Part shown: piece by piece, positions 32,225 through 36,642 of the stretch
Layout of the letters: each line of letters opens with the position of its first letter
How positions within the stretch are numbered: position 1 is the stretch's first letter
Assembly (NCBI GenBank): GCA_946401865.1
Contig: CAMIVO010000016.1
Span: 1-36,642, forward strand
Length of the DNA: 36,642 nucleotides
Source: an uncultured Clostridia bacterium
GTDB taxonomy: Bacteria > Bacillota > Clostridia > TANB77 > CAG-508
Direction of reading: 5' to 3'
The notes under the pieces: generated by a model
Told to the model about the DNA's origin: nothing
Seen by the model: the letters and a program-made list of their open reading frames with translations, nothing else
Database searches by the model: none
Translations under genes and position numbers: made by a program

Positions 32225-32539
32225 ATGAAAAAGCAAAAATTTATTTATGAAATAGATAAGGATTACAAAGAAGTATTTGCAGATGATTTAATTTCAACTA
32301 ACATAAATGATCATGCAAGAATTATTTTTGTTGATACATCTGCAAAATTCCCATCAGAAGCTGAAACTGATGAAAATGGCAAATTAATATTAAGACAATA
32401 TGATGATGATAATACTTTTTTAAAAAAATATAAAACTGGAATTATATTGCCTATAGAACGTATTCCAGAATTAATTAATAATCTACAATATACTTATGAT
32501 AATTATAAAAAAGATTTAGAAAACTTTAAAAAGGAGTGA
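32225..32539 (+). CDS. Lysogeny-module protein, unknown
   Basis: 104 aa, acidic: YEIDKDYKEVFADDLISTN, then ARIIFVDTSAKFPSEAE and a helical C-terminus (LINNLQYTYDNYKKDLENF). AAAGGAG precedes ATG. It lies between repressor and toxin pair in the same operon. No family recognised. Confidence 0.55.
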   Translation: MKKQKFIYEIDKDYKEVFADDLISTNINDHARIIFVDTSAKFPSEAETDENGKLILRQYDDDNTFLKKYKTGIILPIERIPELINNLQYTYDNYKKDLENFKKE

Positions 32540-32545
32540 TGTTCA

Positions 32546-32827
32546 ATGTTTAATTCAACTGTATCTCCTCAATATGAATATGTCCAATATATTGTTTTAG
32601 ATAATGTTGTAAAAAATCAAAAAAAAGCATATAATACTTGTAATAGAAATATAGGTGATAATATGCCAAAAAAATATGATGAAGATGTTTTTGTTCCAAC
32701 TAATGAAGATATGAAAGCTGCTCAAAAACGTTTACAAGAAAGAATAAAACAAGGGACGACAAAAGGCTACAATAAATACTTAAAAAATTTAATAAAGTCT
32801 TTTGCAGATATAAGAAATAATGGATAA
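32546..32827 (+). CDS. Putative antitoxin of the MazF-like pair
   Basis: 93 aa from the first ATG (SD GGAG, nine bases). An internal ATG at 32662 with AGGTGAT ahead would give a 54-residue protein starting MPKKYDEDVFVPTNEDMKAA and is a good alternative start. The C-terminus is basic and helical (QKRLQERIKQGTTKGYNKYL). It overlaps the MazF-like gene by eight bases, the normal antitoxin-toxin order. It is not a recognisable MazE. Confidence 0.5.
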   Translation: MFNSTVSPQYEYVQYIVLDNVVKNQKKAYNTCNRNIGDNMPKKYDEDVFVPTNEDMKAAQKRLQERIKQGTTKGYNKYLKNLIKSFADIRNNG

Positions 32828-33203
32828 CAAAAAATACCAAATGGGTGCTATTTGGAGAGTACCTGATGAGAAAATAAAATTTCCTAATAATTTATTTAGA
32901 AAATATCATAATGAAAGGGTTGTTGTAGTAATAGAACATTCTAACTTTAATTTTGATAAAAAGGAAGATGTAATATTAATTGCTCCACTCTCAAGTCAAA
33001 CATTACAGCATCATTGTCTAGACATTTTGATAAAACCTGATGAAATAAATAGATTGGAAAAAGAATCTTATATTCGCATGAGAGCCATTCAATTTATCCC
33101 AAAATCTTTATGCAATAAATACATTGGAAAAATGACTGATAACATTAAATGTGATATATTAGCAACATTAAATCTTTATATTAATAATGGACAAGTTAAC
33201 TAA
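32820..33203 (+). CDS. MazF/PemK-like toxin (type II TA)
   Basis: 127 aa. KYQMGAIWRVPDEKIKFPNN, RVVVVIEHSNFN, DVILIAPLSSQ and IRMRAIQFIPKSLCNKYIGK give the SH3-like barrel order of MazF/PemK RNases (G-x-I/W...R-P-V/VVVI..., PLSS, K/R-x-x-Q). MazF cuts mRNA and some tRNAs at short sites, leaving cyclic phosphate and 5'-OH ends, the substrates of RtcB carried in this genome. It is coupled to the putative antitoxin. Confidence 0.7.
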   Translation: MDNKKYQMGAIWRVPDEKIKFPNNLFRKYHNERVVVVIEHSNFNFDKKEDVILIAPLSSQTLQHHCLDILIKPDEINRLEKESYIRMRAIQFIPKSLCNKYIGKMTDNIKCDILATLNLYINNGQVN

Positions 33204-33211
33204 AGATAAAC

Positions 33212-33232
33212 GCACTACAAAATAAGTAGTGC
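33212..33232 (+). terminator. Hairpin after the MazF-like gene
   Basis: GCACTAC-7 bases-GTAGTGC, a perfect 7-bp stem, nine bases after the toxin stop. No clear T-run, so an attenuator is as likely as a terminator. Confidence 0.5.
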
Positions 33233-33252
33233 TAATATATGACTTTTCGAAA

Positions 33253-33266
33253 CAAACATTTGTTCG
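33253..33266. promoter_or_regulatory. LexA (DinR-type) SOS box
   Basis: The minus strand reads CGAACAAATGTTTG, which fits the Gram-positive LexA consensus CGAACRNRYGTTYG at every position. It lies 18 bases ahead of the ImmA-like start codon and just downstream of a TAATAT -10-like sequence (33233-33238). Confidence 0.7.
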
Positions 33267-33283
33267 CAAAGGAGGTTTTACAA

Positions 33284-33709
33284 ATGACAAAAGAAAATTT
33301 ATATAATTATGCAGATAAAGAAAACATTAATATTTCATACACTAATAATTTAAAAAAATCAAATGGTTTATATATGAAAGTTAATGATGAGGATTATATT
33401 ATACTTGATAATAAATTAGATGGAATTGATGAAAAGATGGCACTTGCAGAAGAAATTGCACATTATGAAGTTGGTGTCACCCCTACTATTCCGTTTAAAA
33501 ATGATTATTATAATATGCTTATTCGTTCGAAAAACGAATTTAAAGCATTTAAGTGGATGGTTAATGAAATGATACCTAAAGACAAGTTAAAATTGTTTTT
33601 AAAGCAAAATATGAGTAAATTTGAAATAGCTGATGAACTTGGTATTACTGTCGAATTTGTTGAAAAAGCTTATAAATTATATGAAAATGACTTTAAGGAG
33701 GTGATTTAA
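33284..33709 (+). CDS. ImmA/IrrE-like protease (lysogeny derepressor)
   Basis: 141 aa from the ATG behind AAAGGAGG; the longer in-frame start upstream has no site. [16 protein letters not shown] holds the metal motif as EEIAH (56-60): the first His of HExxH is Glu, a variant also seen in other phage ImmA proteins. The C-terminus ([20 protein letters not shown]) is a HTH-like region. ImmA proteases cleave the adjacent CI-like repressor to start induction. A LexA box in front links this to DNA damage. Confidence 0.8.
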   Translation: MTKENLYNYADKENINISYTNNLKKSNGLYMKVNDEDYIILDNKLDGIDEKMALAEEIAHYEVGVTPTIPFKNDYYNMLIRSKNEFKAFKWMVNEMIPKDKLKLFLKQNMSKFEIADELGITVEFVEKAYKLYENDFKEVI

Positions 33710-33712
33710 CAC

Positions 33713-33742
33713 TTTAAATGATTTAAGTGTGCTACTACTAAA
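33713..33742. repeat. 30-bp inverted repeat, left arm (upstream of integrase)
   Basis: Its reverse complement recurs at 35120-35149 with 28 of 30 matches (core AAGTGTGCTACTACTAAA identical). The pair encloses the integrase gene and attP. Confidence 0.85.
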
Positions 33743-33761
33743 GATAAAAGGAGATGATATA

Positions 33762-34877
33762 ATGGCTGTTAAAACTAATTATGAAAAAAATGGAAAAAAA
33801 TATTATAGAAAAGTAATTACTATTGGACATACTTCAGATGGAAAAGCAATAAAAAAAGAATTTTACGGTAAATCTGAAAAAGAAGCTACAATTAAATCTG
33901 AAGAATTTTTAAACGATATAAAGAGAGGTCTTTCTATAAACTACGATAAAATCTATTTAGATGAATATTTAAAATTTTGGCTCTTTGATGTATTACTAGT
34001 TTCAAACAGAATTAAACCTTCTACTTTTCAAAGATATGAAGGTATATATAGAAATTATTTAAAAGATACTGTATTAGCATGTAGCAAAGCATCAGATATA
34101 ACCAGTGCACAAATTCAAAAATTTTATAATGATTTATATAAAAAAGGAAAAAGAACAACTCAAATTAAAGAATTAAACAAAGTATTAAAAGTATTTTTCA
34201 ATTATTTGATTAGAGAAGATATTATTTTAAAAAATCCATGTTGTAATATTGAAATACCAGGAAAAAAAGAAGAAATAGATAATAAAAATGATTTATATAT
34301 ACTTTCTCACGATGAAGTAAAAAAAATCTTGTTATATTTAAAAGGAAACAAATATGAACTTATTTTTAAAATGGCATTATTCACAGGAATGAGACAAGGA
34401 GAATTATTAGCACTTACATGGGATGACATAGATTTAAAAAATAAAATAATACATGTATTTAAAACTTTTAAAAGAGTTTATGAATATGAAAATGAAACTA
34501 CTAAAAAGCTAGTAAATAAAATTCAAACTGTAAAATCAAAAAATTCTGTTAGAGATATACCTATTTCAAACGAGTTATATTCTCTATTAGATATTCAATC
34601 AGATAAGCAAGGATTCGTTTTTAAAGACGATTTAGGCGAAATATTATCAGCAAAAATAGTTTATTATGAATGGTTAAAAATACTAGATTCTTGTAATATT
34701 AAACATATAAAATTTCATGCTTTAAGGCATACTTTCGCATCAAACTTGTTAGAAAATAAAGTTGACATTAAAACGGTATCTGATTTATTAGGTCATAGCG
34801 ATATAACTATAACACAAATTTATTTACATAGTAATACAGATTTAAAAAACAAAGCTATTGATTCAATAAATTTTTAA
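33762..34877 (+). CDS. int: Tyrosine integrase
   Basis: 371 aa from the ATG behind AAGGAGATGAT. N-terminal arm-binding domain ([20 protein letters not shown]), core-binding SAM-like domain (about 60-160), catalytic domain with Arg211 ([12 protein letters not shown]), His319-x-x-Arg322 ([10 protein letters not shown]), His345 ([10 protein letters not shown]) and nucleophile Tyr354 (QIYLHSN). All catalytic residues are present. It should recombine the attP just downstream with a host tRNA-Cys gene. Confidence 0.95.
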   Translation: MAVKTNYEKNGKKYYRKVITIGHTSDGKAIKKEFYGKSEKEATIKSEEFLNDIKRGLSINYDKIYLDEYLKFWLFDVLLVSNRIKPSTFQRYEGIYRNYLKDTVLACSKASDITSAQIQKFYNDLYKKGKRTTQIKELNKVLKVFFNYLIREDIILKNPCCNIEIPGKKEEIDNKNDLYILSHDEVKKILLYLKGNKYELIFKMALFTGMRQGELLALTWDDIDLKNKIIHVFKTFKRVYEYENETTKKLVNKIQTVKSKNSVRDIPISNELYSLLDIQSDKQGFVFKDDLGEILSAKIVYYEWLKILDSCNIKHIKFHALRHTFASNLLENKVDIKTVSDLLGHSDITITQIYLHSNTDLKNKAIDSINF

Positions 34878-34906
34878 AAACTAAAGTGGGAAAAAAGTGG
34901 GAAATT
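34877..34906. repeat. 30-bp direct repeat, copy 1 (integrase arm site)
   Basis: AAAACTAAAGTGGGAAA then AAAGTGGGAAATT; recurs at 35081-35110 with 29 of 30 matches. Each copy holds two AGTGGGAAA units. The pair brackets the attP core, as arm-type integrase sites do. Confidence 0.8.
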
Positions 34907-34914
34907 AAAAATAA

Positions 34915-34940
34915 CACTATTTCAAAATCTTTGAATAGTG
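34915..34940 (+). terminator. Integrase terminator
   Basis: CACTATTTCAAA and TTTGAATAGTG pair with one bulge, followed by CTATTTT. It lies 38 bases after the integrase stop. Confidence 0.65.
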
Positions 34941-34965
34941 CTATTTTAGTGGGTTTCTAAAAAAT

Positions 34966-34984
34966 TGGAGGCGCCTATCAGATT
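34966..34984. other. attP: attP core (3' end of tRNA-Cys)
   Basis: The minus strand reads AATCTGATAGGCGCCTCCA: end of the T-loop, T-stem, acceptor strand AGGCGCC, discriminator U and CCA. U73 with a GGCGCCU-type acceptor is typical of tRNA-Cys. It lies about 90 bases after the integrase stop, between the two arm repeats, so the phage should integrate in the host tRNA-Cys gene and restore its 3' end. Confidence 0.75.
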
Positions 34985-35015
34985 GGCAAATTGCATTTTT
35001 TAGTTTTTTGCAGAA

Positions 35016-35055
35016 ACTTATAAATGCTAACATTTCAATGTTTTTAGCAATAAGT
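35016..35055. other. Imperfect hairpin next to the attP core
   Basis: ACTTAT...TGCTAA (35016-35030) pairs with TTAGCA...TAAGT (35044-35055); the loop contains CATT-TC-AATG. It may be a terminator or a DNA structure of the attachment region. Confidence 0.45.
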
Positions 35056-35080
35056 TCTTCCTACTTATTTTAAGTCATAA

Positions 35081-35110
35081 AAAACTAGAGTGGGAAAAAA
35101 GTGGGAAATT
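35081..35110. repeat. 30-bp direct repeat, copy 2 (integrase arm site)
   Basis: 29 of 30 bases equal 34877-34906; the single change is A to G in ACTAGAGTGGG. About 100 bases from the core on the other side from copy 1. Confidence 0.8.
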
Positions 35111-35119
35111 TTTGTATAA

Positions 35120-35149
35120 TTTAGTAGTAGCACACTTAAGTTATTTAAA
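35120..35149. repeat. 30-bp inverted repeat, right arm (beyond attP)
   Basis: Reverse complement of 33713-33742 with 28 of 30 matches. Confidence 0.85.
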
Positions 35150-35163
35150 AAAATATATTAAAA

Positions 35164-35191
35164 GAGCAGTAAAAATACTGCTCTCTTTTTG
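35164..35191. terminator. Bidirectional terminator between integrase region and lysis genes
   Basis: AGAGCAGTA-AAAA-TACTGCTCT, perfect 9-bp stem, with CTTTTT on the plus strand and TTTT on the minus strand. It separates the rightward lysogeny module from the end of the leftward lysis operon. Confidence 0.85.
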
Positions 35192-35302
35192 GGTTTTATG
35201 TTTTATTTCATCACATTTTTTCATTATATTTTATTCATACTTACATTGTACTACATTTAAATCTAATTGTATATACTTTCGACAAAAGTAGACAAATTCT
35301 GC

Positions 35303-35308
35303 TATAAT
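35303..35308 (+). promoter_or_regulatory. Possible rightward promoter antisense to the amidase gene
   Basis: TCGACA (35279-35284), 18 bases, TGC-TATAAT with extended -10. It points into the 3' end of the amidase gene. Sequence match is fair; no rightward gene follows. Confidence 0.35.
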
Positions 35309-35310
35309 TT

Positions 35311-36225
35311 TTAATAAGCATATAATAACTTAGCATAATCTAAACATACCCAACCTGATGGAGTCCTAGCCCAGTTACCTATTATCTGATATGTATCAAA
35401 TATTGTACCATTAGAATATGTTTTCTTTCTTGCATAATTAGTGCCTGCTCCTGTTCTTACATTTAAACCAGCACTTGTATTTACTCTATATCTTCCTAGT
35501 TTATAATTACCAGATGATGTATTATTATTTGTTTCAGATGTGTATGTTAAACAAATCCAATTATTGTTTGTAGTTTTACCCCAATCTCCACACACTTCAG
35601 TTATTGTTAAAACTGTATTATAAGCATAAGCTCCTACTTTTGCATAGTTTATTCCTGCTCCACTTCTAGCATTTAAACCTTGTGAAGCTGTCACTCTTAC
35701 TTGTTTATTTGTGCTAGTAGCTGATTTTTGCTCTTGAGGAATATTAATACTTGCTTGTCCTAGTTGTTCTCTTATCATATTTAAGAACCTATTCCAGCCT
35801 TTTTCTAACGTTCTGTGAGGACATGAAGTATTTGCAAATTCTTTATGATATCTTACTCTATCAATTCCCCAGCCATATCGTTTTAATATACTTGCAATTA
35901 AAATTGCAGCGTTTCTTTCAGACTGTTCAAAAATTTCTCCACCTGTCATACTGTAGCAAATTTCTACTCCAATAGATTTTAAATTAATAGGATAATTCCC
36001 AGCATGCCAAGCACATCTATTTTCATCTATTCCTTGTACTGCTCTTTCGTTATCTACTGCATAATGAAAAGATACATAGTTATTATTACCTAACATGTAT
36101 GATACTTCTGCCATTGCACTTGATGATCCAGCTGTATTATGTACAACTATCATTTCAGGTGTTTGTATATACGGACATTTTATTCCTATTTTATTTTCAG
36201 GACAATTCACTTTAGTTATTTGCAT
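35311..36225 (-). CDS. Endolysin: N-acetylmuramoyl-L-alanine amidase with two SH3b domains
   Basis: 304 aa from the ATG at MQITKVNCPENKIGIKCPYI, spaced eight bases from AGGGG; the longer frames upstream lie in the previous gene. Amidase_2 domain (about 1-150): IVVHNTAGSSS, FHYAVDNERAVQ, AWHAGN, YHKEFANTSCPHRT supply the zinc ligands. Two SH3_3 repeats follow: VRVTASQGLNARSGAG and YRVNTSAGLNVRTGAG, each ending in a Trp motif (NNNWICLTY, PSGWVCLDY). No signal peptide, so release depends on the holin. Confidence 0.93.
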   Translation of the reverse strand: MQITKVNCPENKIGIKCPYIQTPEMIVVHNTAGSSSAMAEVSYMLGNNNYVSFHYAVDNERAVQGIDENRCAWHAGNYPINLKSIGVEICYSMTGGEIFEQSERNAAILIASILKRYGWGIDRVRYHKEFANTSCPHRTLEKGWNRFLNMIREQLGQASINIPQEQKSATSTNKQVRVTASQGLNARSGAGINYAKVGAYAYNTVLTITEVCGDWGKTTNNNWICLTYTSETNNNTSSGNYKLGRYRVNTSAGLNVRTGAGTNYARKKTYSNGTIFDTYQIIGNWARTPSGWVCLDYAKLLYAY

Positions 36226-36334
36226 TTTCATCGCCCCTCTCATCTGTAGATTTTTCTGAAAAATCATTTTCTTCTATATTTTTCTTGTAAAGTTCTTCGT
36301 TAAACTCTACTTCTTCGATTTCTAAATCTTCCAT
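36212..36334 (-). CDS. 40-aa acidic peptide between holin and endolysin
   Basis: MEDLEIEEVEFNEELYKKNI opens it; ends DERGDENANN. Strong AGGAGGT at eight bases. Its end overlaps the endolysin start by 14 bases, so it may control endolysin translation by coupling. No family recognised. Confidence 0.6.
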   Translation of the reverse strand: MEDLEIEEVEFNEELYKKNIEENDFSEKSTDERGDENANN

Positions 36335-36375
36335 TAAAACCGACCTCCTAAGCGCCAAAATAAGGCGTTTTTAAA

Positions 36376-36402
36376 AGCAAGGTATAGTAGTTACACCTTG
36401 CT
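36376..36402 (-). terminator. Terminator after the small holin gene
   Basis: AGCAAGGT...ACCTTGCT, an 8-bp stem overlapping the holin stop, with TTTTAAAAA following on the minus strand; a smaller GCC/GGC hairpin lies next to it before the 40-aa gene. It may separate holin and endolysin transcripts partially. Confidence 0.55.
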
Positions 36403-36592
36403 ATTTTTCACTATTTTCATCATTTTTACTCTCTACATTTTTTTGATACTGTGTTCCAAAATAAAATGCTATTATTGTAGTAAATATTGTTAAATATTGT
36501 TCAGAATTTATTATTTGTTTCCACGCTAGTACACAGAATACAAGTGTCAATGATAATGTTACTATACTTTTTACATCTAATAGTTTTTTCAT
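36401..36592 (-). CDS. Small holin
   Basis: 63 aa. Two membrane segments (about residues 9-24, VTLSLTLVFCVLAW, and 33-47, LTIFTTIIAFYFGT) and a charged tail (YQKNVESKNDENSEK). The 'VKSIVTL...FTTIIAFYFGTQ' sequence is typical of small firmicute phage holins. It starts ten bases before the contig end; on the circle it follows the XhlA-like gene with GAGGTGATAGT as its Shine-Dalgarno. Confidence 0.8.
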   Translation of the reverse strand: MKKLLDVKSIVTLSLTLVFCVLAWKQIINSEQYLTIFTTIIAFYFGTQYQKNVESKNDENSEK

Positions 36593-36642
36593 ACTATCAC
36601 CTCTTTTCTAAAACAGTTATGCGCGTTTCATGGTCGTTTAAT
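36588..36642. repeat. Terminal direct repeat, right copy
   Basis: Exact copy of bases 1-55; see that entry. Confidence 0.93.

Noticed and set aside
1..36642. tRNA genes, including a dedicated tRNA for CGG
   Set aside because: I found no cloverleaf by eye in the intergenic stretches; the only tRNA-like sequence is the partial tRNA-Cys end in attP. A tRNAscan run with relaxed anticodon-loop length would settle it.
1..36642. TGA or TAG read as sense codons
   Set aside because: Both act as stops at the ends of many genes with normal spacing to the next start.

Overview
The window is a complete genome of a small temperate siphovirus of a low-G+C Gram-positive (Bacillota, probably clostridial) host. 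The base composition is very A+T-rich and Shine-Dalgarno sequences of the GGAGG type are ubiquitous. The gene set is typical of firmicute phages: Gp15, Minor_capsid_1/2, Phage_GP20 scaffold, MuF, YopX, RusA, RecT, DUF1351. The last 55 bases (36588-36642) repeat the first 55 exactly, so the contig is a circle of 36,587 bp cut at an arbitrary point. No gene is lost at the joint: the holin start lies in the repeat and follows the stop of the gene at 10-225.

Nearly everything is transcribed leftward (minus strand). In order of transcription: the early/replication block (31098 to about 19500) holds RecT, an MBL-fold protein, RusA, HNH, YopX, many small coiled-coil proteins, two different RNA ligases (RtcB and a small Rnl-type ligase) and an ArpU-like late regulator. 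A 300-bp control region (19200-19500) has a strong leftward promoter and terminator. The late block runs through terminase, portal, MuF, scaffold, capsid, connectors, tail chaperones, tape measure, baseplate, two tail fibres, holins and amidase, crossing the contig ends. The rightward lysogeny module (31872-34877) holds a CI-like repressor, a MazF-like toxin pair, an ImmA-like protease behind a LexA-type box, and a tyrosine integrase. It is followed by an attP whose core matches the 3' end of a tRNA-Cys gene.

The most remarkable observation concerns the codon CGG. By eye I find exactly six in-frame CGG codons in the genome, and all six sit at the precise point where a conserved gene is broken by a +1 frameshift: portal, MuF, tape measure (twice), an 80-aa early protein, and the 175-aa early protein with the RSLDAN motif. 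Skipping the C (or reading CGGN as one four-base codon) restores the family sequence each time and places Gly there. About 40 other CGG trinucleotides in coding regions are all out of frame and cause no break. This looks like systematic recoding of CGG as a +1 frameshift codon, not random error or an isolated programmed frameshift. It implies a host whose translation apparatus handles CGG in an unusual way. The two RNA ligases may or may not be related to this.

Other notable points are a MuF protein fused to an HEFGH metallopeptidase domain reachable only through one of the frameshifts, five copies of a 15-bp operator in the lysogeny switch, paired 30-bp integrase arm repeats plus a 30-bp inverted repeat flanking the integrase/attP segment, a candidate GP20-type structured RNA ahead of the scaffold gene, a membrane-protein moron with its own promoter, and a short promoter-terminator transcription unit antisense to a tiny hydrophobic peptide. 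All identifications are by reading motifs; no database search was possible.
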